From Liolophura sinensis (taxonomy: Eukaryota; Mollusca; Polyplacophora; Chitonida; Chitonidae): DNA of 64,000 nucleotides. Location of the stretch: positions 45,309,385 to 45,373,384 of the forward strand of contig NC_088295.1 in NCBI RefSeq assembly GCF_032854445.1. Direction: 5' to 3'. The translations under genes were made by a program, and so were the position numbers. The notes beneath the pieces are model-generated. The model made no database searches. It saw only the letters and a list, made by a program, of their open reading frames with translations, and was not told the DNA's origin. Within the stretch, counting starts at the first letter, position 1. Each line of letters begins with the position of its first letter. This document shows, piece by piece, positions 12,767 to 25,095 of the stretch.

Positions 12767-14842
12767 TTATTTTCGCGATTTCTTTTGTGCACCTATTATA
12801 CTTTGACACAAATCCCTCCTTCATGGGTAGCAGTATTATGGTATGCTGAAGTCGTGAGCCTCACCTATATATTACTAATCCTATCGTTATGCTGGATTAA
12901 CTGGATTATTCAACCAACTTTTATGACGTAAAAATCCGTCCATGCATTCTCAACATACTTAAGTAAAGACAACATACTTGATGACAAAGCTTTGTATATC
13001 CAATTTGTTTCCTTTCTTTCTCTTTTCTTACGTTTTTTTTTCAATTTGACTGTGTAACGATATCTTAAGATAATACAAAAGACGGCAGCGTATAGAGACT
13101 GAAACGATGATAGACTGCAGGGTAGAAAGTCACACAAAAGACATTTCAAAGACATGTGGTTTGTCCCGGTGATCTCCTACAATCGACAATGAAGAAGCAC
13201 ATTTGCGGTTTCTACGCGTGAGGCGTCGTTACGTGATTCCATATAATACATCTCAAAATTACCAACCCCCTCCCAAGACAGTGTTAATCTTTGAAGCGAG
13301 ACAGTAAACATGGCGCACAGATTGTCCAATACACCGCTATACTATAGATTAGGCACAGTTGCCTGATAAAAAAAAAAAACCTTTCAAATCACAGTCCCAC
13401 GTATTACGTTGCAGATCATCATTTACGTCTGATTACCTTTTTGAACTTAATTTGAGTCTACATTTGCTCTGGTAGTCGTGTTTGGGTTTCATGCTTTCTA
13501 TTTTGAGTGGAAAGAAATCGCTTAAAACGATTCCGTTAAAGACTTTCCAGTCATGACATCTTCCACTACTATAATTGCCATGCATATAGCATACTGAATT
13601 CTATATAGCTATGCAATTTTTCTTTTCAATTTTTCAAATAGTCCACATGCAAGTTTACATAAAGGTTGCATGGTACACAGCTGGGCTTTTGCTCTTTACG
13701 GATAATGGATGAACATTCCGCAATCCCTTCTTGAATGCTTCCTGTGAAAGCACAATTGTTTTTATATTTGCATAGCGCATACATGCCGGTCTTTTCCAAT
13801 CAATAAAAGTAAATCAAGTTATTTTACACATCTCGGGTCTTTGCTGGAGAATTTAATGTCAGTAGAATAATTTAATTTCACCTTTCCATGTATGACTACA
13901 AGCCCAAACTGTAAGGCGACGTTTGTCGGCAAAGTCTTATACGGGAGTTAAGTGGTGAGAGCTGGTGTTAGGATAAGATTTTCTATGTATGTACATCCTG
14001 TTCTCAAAACTTCAAAATCCTAGTATTAACATGAATCATATTAACATGAACCATATACCTGTAAGGTTAAATTTTATTCTGATTGGAGTTTAACGGTGTA
14101 CCTATGAATTTATCAATTACAAGACAGGCTCACAGATTTATTAGTGACCTGATAATACTGACAAGACCGTCTCGCCATGTATTTAGTTCGTACATGTACA
14201 TGACGCTGTAAATTTGCTTTGGTGTGTCAAAGGTTAGCTGGAATAAAGCAATATGATCTGCAGGCTTAAGACACCGATTTCATGTAAAAGTCCTAGAGTC
14301 AAGCCAAAGCTCAGATATTTTTGTGGAGCATGAACTTTCAAAATTTGGTAGTCCTTGAACATTATTTTAATACAATAGGGTTCAAAATTTAATTCTTTGC
14401 TCTAATGACTAAGTAATTTGAATTTTCTTATTTGTAACTTAAGGCATTTAAGGTTAATGGAACTGATCTTAAACAAGAACCAACCAAACCGACATTAATT
14501 TTGGCGTAATTTAATGTATTTAATCCTTTACTATATCTTAAAATTGCTTACAATTTTAAAAATTAATTGCAATGAAATTCAAAAGTTAAACCACTATCAA
14601 CACTGGGCCTATGGAATTGTTCCCCGCAATAAATCCAGATAATTTGCCCAAAATAGTTTAACTGTCACCTTGAATGGTTTTTGCCCGAAAGTTAAAATCT
14701 AAAAACTCAGTTAGACCACAGTATTATTCAAATATATACTAAATATGCCAAACGATATAGGGACATATAAGCCCAGGCTTGCATAATAACAGTCGCAATG
14801 AAGAATAGTATACACATGCAAGCATAGATAGTGTAGACTCAC

Positions 14843-14883
14843 CGTGTGTTGACTTTTCCCAGACAAACTCTCCTGCTTAGAGT
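14843..14883 (-). other. 5' UTR exon of the ZP gene
   Basis: Inferred. A strong donor (CACACG|GTGAGT) at 14843/14842 on the minus strand lies about 65 bases downstream of a TATA box. The matching acceptor (CACCAG) ends at 11958, eight bases before the ATG at 11949. The 5' end is placed about 30 bases after the TATA box, so it is approximate. Confidence 0.6.
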
Positions 14884-14907
14884 GGTCGAAGGGTTGATCC
14901 GGGTGCG

Positions 14908-14915
14908 TTTTTATA
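14908..14915 (-). promoter_or_regulatory. TATA box of the ZP gene
   Basis: TATAAAAA on the minus strand. The predicted start about 30 bases downstream falls just before the inferred 5' UTR exon. A canonical TATA box fits a tissue-restricted, strongly expressed gene. Confidence 0.65.
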
Positions 14916-15550
14916 GAAGTCTCTCCAGGCCATTTTAGATCTCTGTTTTGTTTTGCCCGGCTCCACCCTATCCGTAACTAGGAGTCATTGTGAGGCCACG
15001 TCAATAGATAACGTTACTTCAGTAGGACTTTCGTGGCGAATAATTTCGTATACTGATGTTAGGCTGGACCCTATTGTCCACACCTTTGTTCCGTGTCAAA
15101 CACTTATGACTATGTACTTTCATCAAAATGTAAACAAAATTATTTCCGACTTTGGAATGCGTTCTGAAGCAATCCTGTCTTTTTTTTTCTTTCCTTTCTT
15201 CTTTAATCCGACACTGAAAAAGGGTTTACAAAACATCAGTGGACATATCTGGTGATCTAGAAACATGGACCCTACACAGGCATTGTCTGTTTCATTTGCT
15301 TATTACGCAAACGAAATTCACTGTCATAATACCGATGTTTCTTTAAATAGGACAGAGTTGTATCAACAAAGAGCACACATACTTACTGTGTTTCGACATT
15401 GTACAATAAGTATGAAAACATGAATGACATCAAATACTTCAGTGTTCAACACAGCACATCCGCCTTATTATGCCGTCGTATATATATTACCCATCAGATA
15501 TTTTCCTGAGGACAAATTTAACCAAGATAACAGTAAATCAACTTCATAAT

Positions 15551-15567
15551 TTATATTATTATTATTA

Positions 15568-15603
<36 letters not shown>
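15551..15603. repeat. TTA trinucleotide microsatellite
   Basis: About 17 units of ATT/TTA with one G interruption. Gives spurious poly-Asn frames. Confidence 0.9.
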
Positions 15604-15604
<1 letters not shown>

Positions 15605-15816
15605 GCTTTAACCTAAGTCTTAATCTCTTACATAGGGCATAGAGAAAGATTCTGTCAACACCTATGTACATAACAACGGCAGAAACCTGCCAAGCACTCT
15701 GAAAGGTATACCTTACACAGGTATCTTAAAGTGAACGCAAAGTAAGAGATGAGGTATGTCTTGGACGTTCGAACCATTAAGAAAAACGGTGCCCAAATCT
15801 ATTTTCAAAATAAGCT

Positions 15817-16080
15817 GGGGCCTCCGTGGCTCAGTCGGTTAGCGCGCTAGCGCAGCGTAATGACCCAGGAGCCTCTCACCAATGCGGTCGCTGTGAGTTC
15901 AAGTCCAGCTCATGCTGGCTTCCTCTCCGGCCGTAAGTGGGAAGGTCTGTCAGCAACCTGCGGATGGTCGTGGGTTTCCCCCGGCCTGTGCCCGGTTTCC
16001 ACCCACCATAATGCTGGCCGCCGTCGTATAAGTGAAATATTCTTGAGTACGGCGTAAAACACCAATCAAAAAAAAAAAAA
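15817..16080 (+). repeat. SINE family A, full-length young copy with 10-bp target duplication
   Basis: Nearly identical to 12357-12617, from GGGGCCTCCGTGGCTCAGTC to CACCAATCAAA plus a long A-run. AAAATAAGCT is repeated at 15807-15816 and 16081-16090. Confidence 0.95.
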
Positions 16081-16587
16081 AAAATAAGCTAAATCGAAAA
16101 GGCCACTCTATATTCTCTTAATGAAGACACAAGAAGAAGTTAGTTTGGGAGAAAAAATGTCTTGCAATTGCAAAAATATCCAGGTATACATTCTTAACAA
16201 CTCCAGAATTGGACGCTCAAGTACAAGTATAAGGGCATCCCCACATGGGATTTCTCTACTGTCTGTACAACTATTCCTCAAAAAAACATAACTGATAGAC
16301 TTTAACCTCTAAATGTTTCGGTGTTCAATACAAAAATGGTCACTGGTACATTAACACCAAAGGCACCCTACCCTTTTTTATCTGACCTGTACATGTTCCC
16401 TTATGAATACATCTGTATGCGGAAATTATTAATTATTAAATTATTATTACTCATCGATCTTTCTCATTCACTAAACGGTATATTGATGGCCTGCTAGGTG
16501 TAAACAATCAAAGGTATCTGACAGGTATATATCCACCTTCGCTGAATTATTATCGATCTTTCTCATTCACTAATTCACAATCCATAT

Positions 16588-16991
16588 ATGGCAAACGCTG
16601 CGAAAGATATATATGCACCCTTGCTGGGTTTAAAGGAAACTATAGACTCTCCAGGTGGTATATCTTATCTGGACCTGTATTTATACAAAGACCAAGACTT
16701 TTCCCCGCTCACAAACTTTTACGACAAGAAGTATAGTTTCAATTTTGATATTGCAAATTATTCTTATACTTGAATAGTAATATACCGAAGGGTTCTGCGT
16801 ATGGCGTGTTAGGTGACGATTTTAATCAACGTCACAAGTTATTACTGCAAAAACTGGTGTCTCAAGGTTATTCCATCAAAGGCCCTCACTCTAAGTGTCT
16901 TAAGTTTTACAATGTGTGTAATTCTCTTGCATGTGAATATGAACAGATCGTCCAGAATCTCTGGGACTTAAACCGCTTCAACTGGGGCTAG
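16588..16991 (+). pseudogene. Reverse-transcriptase-element C-terminal fragment, frameshifted
   Basis: Two overlapping frames, 16588-16773 and 16770-16991, join by a one-base shift to read an RT-element tail. Visible motifs are SYLDLYLYKDQDFSPLTNFY, KKYSFNFDIANYSY, NSNIPKGSAYGV and RHKLLLQKLVSQGYS. This resembles the region after the RT domain in a metazoan retroelement family whose intact members read SNIP..PAYGVYISQL; a segment after AYGV seems deleted. From memory of the family only; the clade is not assigned. Confidence 0.5.
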
Positions 16992-17031
16992 TGGCCATAT
17001 CTTCATTGTGTTGAATTAAATCGCCAGTTCG

Positions 17032-17165
17032 AACGTATGAGCAGTTGCAATCAAGGCGCAACTGAGATACATTTTTTGATTACCGACAGCTTATATTCTA
17101 TCTTGTTACACGATTTGAATACTGATTTCACTCACTCGTCTAGAATATTTCTTGCGTCTTTCCAA
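17032..17165 (+). repeat. Dispersed repeat D, long copy
   Basis: Pairs with 7727-7855 on the opposite strand over about 125 bases. It starts near GCAGTTGCAATCAAGGCGCA, where AGTTGC and GCAACT can pair. Confidence 0.7.
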
Positions 17166-17284
17166 CATCTTTGAAAACTAAATTGACGGCTTCTCATATA
17201 TATATTTTATATACTTCCTTCATTGTTTGGCAGCTTGTGTTAAACATCGCTTTGGTAATTGTCCTTGCAATTATTGTCCCTGAA

Positions 17285-17600
17285 CGTCCAGTTGGCTGAT
17301 TGCTGTTATGTATGTATTTATGCTTGGGGTTTAACGTCGTACTTAACCATTTTTCGGACATATGACGACGAGGTGTCATTAGGCGTGTGTGCTATAATCT
17401 TCTTGTGATAGGGCGAGTCCATGCTTCCAAAGTGCTGCCGCCACTGAAGTATCATGCCAAAGACAACAGACATGACACCCATCCAGTCACATTATACTTA
17501 CACTGGGCCAACAAGTCATGTTTCCTTGCTCTAAGCTCTCAGTGCTGAGCGGGAAGATTGACAGCGGCAAATTCCATTTTTAAAGTCTTTGGTCACTATT
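17285..17600 (-). repeat. SINE family B copy
   Basis: On the minus strand: ACCAAAGACTTTAAAAATGG, then ATAATGTGACTGGATGGGTG, CAGTGGCGGCAGCACTTTGG and the tail GACGTTAAACCCCAAGCATA. The tRNA head is missing or beyond recognition. Confidence 0.75.
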
Positions 17601-18274
17601 TTGTTTTGGTTTATTTTTTGCTGTCCCTCTGACCCGTGAGTTGCTTTACGTTACGTTATATAATACCGTAAAAACTATCCATTCTTATTCATGATAACAC
17701 TTACTTAGTACATGATTCGAACTCTTTCTCGAGGTGCAACCTGTTTTCCACAGCCACTTCGTTAGTCCACTGTAGTATGAAGGATTCCTGAGTGACTATG
17801 GCAGAAATATGGATTTTAAACTGGCCAAAATATGACAGAACTGATCACTGCACAAAGTTTACGTTTTACATCTGAACATAAAGTTTAACCAAAACGAAAG
17901 TTTGACAGCACGTAGAAATATACACATGAAAGTTTCAGTAAAGATGTTTTTCTGATTAACGCTGGTCTTCCTACTGTAAATTAAAAACACACTGCCTCCT
18001 TCGAGCGAAAAATAGGCGTTTTTGATCGAGCGTGCATTTTTGGCGGACTACTACTACATCCAACCATTTCTTTTGTGGCTATATAACTTTGATAAATTTT
18101 CGACCAAGATATATGCCTTTGACACAGAAATTTAGAGAATTATGCTGGTGTTTTAAAATGTGCATTCTCTTATCTTGACGATTATCCGCCTTATCTCACC
18201 AGGTGATTTCCAAAACTGTCCCCAGTTAATACAGATAGCTTCAGACTAGGAATATATATAGGAGGCGCCACTAA

Positions 18275-18480
18275 TTCTGTATACCCAAATTCCTTAACCA
18301 TTTCGTGTATGAAAGAATACATTTGGTTTTGAAGACAAAACTACGATGGTTGGATTGACCAATTTCAGGGATTCACAAAAAGTGTAAGTTTATCAGTTTA
18401 CATAGAATAATTATATTTTTCCGAATATGCTGGAATGAACACCTTGCAAATATGTGACAAAAATGAAGAATTACAGTCGA
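18275..18480 (+). repeat. Dispersed repeat F, copy 1
   Basis: Similar in the same orientation to 50822-51000: ATTC-CACAAAAAGT-TAA, ACATAGAATAAT and GAAGAATTACAGT occur in the same order. Class unknown. Confidence 0.55.
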
Positions 18481-18717
18481 CTGGACGAGCAGAGAATCGC
18501 TGAAGGCTAACCAGGATTAGTTAGGAAAGAAAAAACAGAATGACCTATACGATTGGTTGCGTTCTGAGCAGACTGGTTATGTATAGTGATATAAAAAAAG
18601 TTTTTTCAGAGTGATCTAGTATACTGATATGAAAGATTATACTACTCCCGACTATAATTGTCCATGTACAATTCAAAATATTTCGTTGTATTATATATAG
18701 AGGTAAATTTTAAAAAA

Positions 18718-18905
18718 TATCCTAATCAACACGTTTACTGCACGGCTTGATTGCATCCGTTCGGAAAGAACACACAAGACGTTATATAACCAAGTAGAAT
18801 TCATAATACCTCATGTACAACATAGAGTTAATTCATATAATGTCCTAATCAACACGTTAACTTGATTACATTCGTTCGGAAAGAGCACACAAGGTGTTAT
18901 ATGAC

Positions 18906-18938
<33 letters not shown>
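18718..18938 (+). repeat. Diverged tandem duplication ending in a long A-run
   Basis: TCCTAATCAACACGTT, TTCGGAAAGA-CACACAAG and GTTATAT-ACCAA occur in order at 18720-18793 and again at 18842-18908. The second copy ends in about 32 A residues. An A-tailed retroposed fragment is possible. Confidence 0.7.
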
Positions 18939-19483
18939 AGAATGGAATAGAAATATGAATAGTGGACTGAACTCGTGAGCAATTATGTGGTGTGCGTTTA
19001 CATTTCCCTTATATGCCAATTATATATGCCTTGTGCTTGCTTATACAAGGGCGTTTCCCCTTTAAAGTGTTGGTATACCCTCAGAGAAAAACTCAAAGTT
19101 ACACACACATCCCCGTGTGATATTAGCGTCAAGTTGATGTACATTATATCTGCCAAGTGTGAACATTAAACAGATTTGTCAGGTGATTTGGCAGTAATCA
19201 GCGAACAGAGCTATATACATGTGATATTCCCCGTGTGTAATTAGTAGCTCTCGCACGTATCGCGGTTGCTTAACATGAAATATTATATTCCCTCTCACAT
19301 TCCATTAATTCATATAACGTGCGGGAAATATCGATGTACACTATTATCTGTTATTCGGTATACTGCTATAGAAAGAAAGTTAAATAGTCCGCGTCCAATG
19401 CGAACAGTACCGCGTTTCACTTATGACACATAGTACATAGTTTTTCCTCCCTTTCTTTACAAAAGAACGTGTTGAAATGTGTA

Positions 19484-19624
19484 CCCTAATTCTTCTAATT
19501 TTTGGGACAGATATTAGTAGTGTTGAAAGTAGATTATTACATTTCTTTACCAGCCTTTTGGAAAAGTAAAGAAATGAGTATGTTGTTCATTAAATGGACT
19601 AACCATGTGAGAGAAAAATGAACT
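19484..19624 (+). repeat. Dispersed repeat E, copy 1
   Basis: Shares TTTTTGGGACAGATATTAGT, ATTACATTTCTTT, GAGTATGTTGTT and ACCATGTGAGA with 27862-27994. No terminal structure is clear. Confidence 0.75.
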
Positions 19625-20479
19625 CAATATTCCTGCTCATTACATATATATTGGCTAAAATGAGCCGACCAGGTGTCGCAAAAATTAAATGAAATAGGGT
19701 GACTATAGAAAATGTGTTTGCTTATGCTCACCGTTGTACTTTTTGTCTTGCGTCATAGGCGATCGACGGTGCTCGTTTGGGCAGTTCATGTAATAATGTG
19801 CACTGAATATCGGCCCTACTTGTCATAATCAATAATTTCTGCATGGGTCAAAGTAACTCAGAGTAGTCGCAGATTGTAAATTTACAGCCAACTGTACATA
19901 TAGTCATAGACATAAGCAAGGCTCTGTTAAAGTATATCGTCTGACACAGTCAAATGTGTTTTCGCAGTCTGAGTGCTGTATAAAGGTATACAAAAACCAG
20001 TCAAATGTGTTTACGCAGTCAAAGTGCTGTAAAGACAGCAATCCGCCTGTATGCAGGAATTGTAGTGACCCGTTATATATTCAAACCTGAGCTGCATTCA
20101 TGTAACTAATATAAATAATTATATATACCGGATGCGCTTGTCCACTTAACCTGATCAACCTACCCTTAAAGGAATTCAAGAAATGTTTTAACGCCTATGT
20201 GTGAAGATAGGCGGAAATAACGGGTTTGCTACAATAAATTCTACGATGTTTGTACATACGGGTGTATATGTAAATACAGATGACACGTATATATGCGGAT
20301 GCGGATATGGGAACCTACATGGATTTTTTCTTTACCTGATAAATAAGGTGGTAAATGCTTTTACCCGAGAAATGGTTACAAATAACAGTATAGGCTAATG
20401 CTCTGTATGTTTACAGAAAAAATAAATGAAGAAGCATTGCCTAATGTCCTTAACCATGCAGTTACAGTGTATATGTAAA

Positions 20480-20704
20480 GCTGGCCCTTGGATCACGAAG
20501 AGATCTTGGCTTAAGTCAAAATTTCAATTATTAGACTTGGTATGTTCCTTTCTGTTATTTAAGCTGAAATTTGTTTTATAATAACTTGCCCAGAATTTAC
20601 ATTGTCAAGCAATGTTTTGACCTTGTTACGTAAGAAATAGCAATTTTAAAGTAATTTGAAATTTTGACTTAAGTCTAAGATCGCTTCGTGATCCCGGGGC
20701 CAGC
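20480..20704. mobile_element. MITE, 225 bp, with about 45-bp terminal inverted repeats
   Basis: Left end GCTGGCCCTTGGATCACGAA and right end (reverse complement) GCTGGCCCCGGGATCACGAA. The inverted repeat continues inward through GATCTT-G-CTTAAGTCAAA to ATTTCAA. No coding capacity. Target duplication not identified. A related CTTAAGTCA-bearing fragment may lie near 6230-6290. Confidence 0.75.
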
Positions 20705-21034
20705 ATTTTCTTTCACTAGATGCTTGATTCACAGCAATATAATATAGATATGATTATCCTCACAATATTTCCTACTTGTAACCATACTGATGATTTCTTA
20801 TATACCCTGCCGCGAGATTGTGGTGTAGTGTTAACGTGAGGTGGTAAATCAGCATTGTCCCAACCCATGATCATACAACAATAATATAAGCCATTCAAGC
20901 CCTGTCACGACCAAATAGCATGGTCGTATATATAAGGACTTTGTTTTACCATCACAGAAAATGTTCTCTGTGTAAATAAATTAAAAGTTGTGCACAAAAG
21001 TAAATATATTGACCTACATATCTGCTAACTGCAG

Positions 21035-21350
21035 ATATCAAATCTGGGTCGGGTCGTACCAAAGATTTTAAAAAATATACTTGCTGCTGCCCCGCTTGGC
21101 GCTGGGCATTAAGATGCTAGGCAAGGAAAGATGACTGGTTAGCCTGGTGTCCGTATAATGTGACGGGTCAGGCTATCATGTTTGTGGCCTTCGGCATGAT
21201 ACTACAGTGGCGGCAGCACTTTGGCGGCAAGGACCCGCCCTGCCATAAGACACAATATATTTACACACACCTAATGACTCTTCATCGAAAGAGGCCTGAA
21301 AAATTGTCAAGTGCGACGTTAAAATCCCCAAGCATACATACATTCATACA
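21035..21350 (+). repeat. SINE family B copy
   Basis: Contains GGGTCGGGTCGTACCAAAGA, GTGGCGGCAGCACTTTGGCG and GACGTTAAAATCCCCAAGCA followed by a CATA repeat tail. Same family as 3600-3930 and 17285-17600. Confidence 0.8.
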
Positions 21351-22710
21351 TACATACATATCTGCTGATATTGACTTGTCGCTAATTCAATGCAATTCAG
21401 TTAAGGTGAATGAAGATAGTCAGGGAAAACTCTATATGATTTGTATTCATTTGTCTTCCTTTTATTTAACTACATAGGCCTATACAAACTCGCATTCAAA
21501 CGTGAACACGGCATTATACCGTTGTATAAGCGTTTATCCATTTGATGGGCAAAGAGCATATACATGTGCAATCGAGAAAACTTCGTATCAGTATTGCCTA
21601 TTGTAAAAGGAATTAAGTCACGCGACACGCTTGCATGGTTTGTGCATTTGTGGAGGCGTGCAAACTTATTTTGGACATACAATGTAGACTGACATTCACA
21701 GAATCCCATTCTCTGGTCATCTGACTTTCGACGGGGTCAGTGGCCACTTAGCAAATTTTCATAAATCAGTGTTTTCTAGTTACCTTCTCCGAAATTGCAG
21801 TTGTCAGAAAAAGTCATAAATCTATGTATTCACGTTACATTATTCGAAAATGAAGTTGCCAGAAATCGCTCTTATGAAAACTGCATAAATCAATATGCCC
21901 TCTGTATATACTGTCTTTGAAAATGAACGCCATATCTCAACATTAATCTGTGAATAATTTATCAGAAAGACAACTCTTCTTCGAGTCGATGTGGCTATAA
22001 ACGTCACAATAGCCTAGCTGCACATGTAATTCACATCACCTATTAGATCTGAGATCTGTTTTCATTTTACCTGGAATCCGACTTTTTCCACTAATATGCT
22101 GTCTCCAACTTGTCAAAGGCTACACAAGAACATGTTTCCTTTAATTGTTTTCTTTAATCCTAAGATAATTCTGATATCACCTAGTTATTCGTGGACTATC
22201 ATAAGATAATTCACGTCATAATGTACAGAAACGTATACTTGTCTAGTTGAAAGCAAGCCAAACTTTGCTAACGGCCATACGAGTCGCCCTCACACTCGTC
22301 ATCGTCGCGAAAAAAATAAACTCGTGGAACGTTTGGATTGAAACAAGACGATTACACAATTAAAATGGCGACTGATAACTTTTTGGGGAGTGTTAACATT
22401 AACTTGTGTTCTATCATTTAACAGCAGGAACTATATAAGCAGCTATTGTGAAAAAAGAAGATGATCTTATAATTTTCGGAAGAACAGCGGCGTTCACACT
22501 ATATATAGCAACGCGGAGACTCGAAAATGGCGGTATGCGCAGTTCGCGTTCTGTCCGAGTGGATGTGTCGGTTAATTACTACGTGGTGGTCTTTATTATC
22601 CTCATACAATGAGGTTATATGAATCCAAAATTTCTTTAAGATCACGGGTTTCAGAATGTGGAAGATATGCATAGCAGAGAAGATGGTCAACCTATCTTAT
22701 AGCTAATCAC

Positions 22711-22810
<100 letters not shown>

Positions 22811-25053
22811 TTCTTATATACTTTAACATTACTTTATAACTGTCAATAACGGAAATTTCGGGCTTAGTTGCATACTTCAGGACTGGATAATTAGCCCCCA
22901 TCATGAACAGTCTTCTTAATATAGATGAAGTCTGCAATTCGATCGCGTAGGAACCTTTATGTCTGAGGCATGCAAGTATATACAATATCCTTGGCAATCG
23001 TAGGCGCAGCTATAAAACACCACAGAAGAGCATCGCGGTTATATAGTGCTTTAAGAAGCATCCACACTGTGTGAGATTGAGTAGAATTCAAGGGGAGAAA
23101 GCCTCGTCTCCTTTCATGTTTGATCTGCATGCAACGCAACTTCAAATCATCTGTATAATTTGGATGATGTATATATACAGGCCTACATTAATGAGTTACC
23201 AAATTTTTGGTAAAAGCAATAAGAAGAAAAACAATATCAGCGATATAAACATGTATAGTACGTGAAGTATTTGTCCTTGTCTATATAACCAGTAGCTGTA
23301 TGATATAACTTCTACACTGAGAGTGGAACGTGATTTGCAGTTACTAAGTTAATGACTTAACAAACATGCCAACAGTTCAACCCACATTTAAGCACTGTTA
23401 GGATCACAGTAAATACATCAGCACTTTTTTTAAACAAGTACACATATATTTCCCCAGCCCGTTTTATATCTCTTCAACTTTTTATCTTGTGGGTTTGAAA
23501 GATTTCTATACATATACCTTGTAACCCTATGTACATCTATAACGGTTACACCATTGGTACATGTATCGCCGTCTCAGACGTATAAGTATATAGACTTAGA
23601 CAACCGGAATCTTCGTGTAGTGGAGTTTACCCTGCCTGAAAAGCAAACACTTACACACCCTTTATTCACGAAAAAAACTATCCTTTAGAATGAGAGGATT
23701 GGAGAAAAACATCTCTTTTCATACTGTAAGAGCTAAAGTTTACGTGATGGGATGAAACGAAATAATCTCAAATCGCATGCTGGGGCCATGTCGTGCATAG
23801 AATAAAACAACACAGAGGGTATATATAGGCTAGAACTTTCTTGCTGGACCGACTGGGCGTGTCTCGGCGCCTATTGCTTTCGGCTCACAAACACCTTTAA
23901 TGTATTGTGCAGGCCTAAATATGTGTTTGTGCTTAAAAGCTCATAACTATTATACAACGCATGTTATATTGTTATATATAGGTTAGTGAAGGTGATCATT
24001 TTTAAACCCCATGAGTTTGCTTTCACCTTGCTCGTACTGAAGTCGACCTGTCATAGGAAAGTTAAGCACGTACAAGTATATGACAGGTGGACAATATAAA
24101 CAGCATATAAGCAGTGTAGGACTGAACACACAAAATGATATGATGGACAAGTTTAAAGTAGTGCGAAGAGATGTCGCAGGGGTCTATAGTGCCGACATGT
24201 AGGAATTAGTACAAAGAAAAGATAAAAAAAAATAAAATAAATAAAACACACACATCCCGCGACTTGGGACCAAACTTAATATAGAACTCACAGAAAATGG
24301 TATTAGGCCTATTTTCCATATGGTGATATTTGCATATTATATCATACAAATTAGTTTGATTAAATAGGTTGCTATATGCATTGTGTAACGTCGTCCCTCG
24401 ATTCTGGTATCGTGACAGGAATAGCAACATAACACTCATTTGTTCAATTTACGAAAATTAGTGACACAGGCCTACAAATGTACGGTTGCTGATGGTGGAG
24501 AGTGGGGTGGGTGTTTTTTGTATGGTTGAGCCCTGAAAGCATGTAGGCCTACTGCTGTGTGTGTGTGTGTGGGGGGGGGGGGGGAGTCAATCCTGCATGG
24601 CACTGTGAAGAAATACGAACATGGAAGCAATAGGGTAGGGTACAACAGAGGGCGTATAAGATGACTGGGACCCTTGAGACATTATTATACATATACATGA
24701 AGGCCTACATATATACGACGGGTGATGATGATGATGATGATGTTTAGAAAAATGGTGTTTGCCAGTCCTTGAAACGAATGATTTACACCACAACTGAGTG
24801 TACGAAGAGTTATCAAAGTTCAAGTAATCAGCTCTTATACTGACTACCAAATAATTTGCAACCTTTGCCTTTTGTTTGTTTGTAAACAGTATATATACCT
24901 ACAAGTGAAAATAACATTCAACAATGTACTTATCTTGATTTGCTTTTTGTTTTTCAGAGCCGTGGCAAACCGATGCGAAGGAGGAAACCGAGGTTTATGT
25001 GGGTCAGGAAATGGATATCTAACAAAAGAAGAGGATTGAATTTCCCAGGGTGT

Positions 25054-25058
<5 letters not shown>

Positions 25059-25094
<36 letters not shown>
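25059..25094. repeat. AG dinucleotide microsatellite
   Basis: GAGAGA run with one GGG interruption. Confidence 0.9.

Positions 25095-25095
<1 letters not shown>

Larger units (their letters stand above)
14916..16587. other. Intergenic stretch upstream of the ZP gene
   Basis: No gene seen. Contains a TTA/TTG trinucleotide microsatellite (about 15551-15603), a full SINE A copy (15817-16080) and a short direct repeat (TCGATCTTTCTCATTCACTA at about 16454 and 16555). Confidence 0.6.
17600..20479. other. Gene-free stretch with repeats
   Basis: No coding exon recognised. Holds dispersed repeat F (18275-18480), a diverged tandem duplication (18718-18907), a long A-run (18907-18938), dispersed repeat E (19484-19624) and a short tandem repeat with the unit CAGTCAAATGTGTTT-CGCAGT at about 19957-20030. 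Confidence 0.6.

Noticed and set aside
24958-25060. Basic open frame after a CTTTTTGTTTTTCAG acceptor (RGKPMRRRKPRFMWVRKW)
   Set aside because: Recalls the N-terminal RRRRFWVR motif of Harbinger transposases, but only about 30 residues match weakly and nothing follows before the AG repeat.
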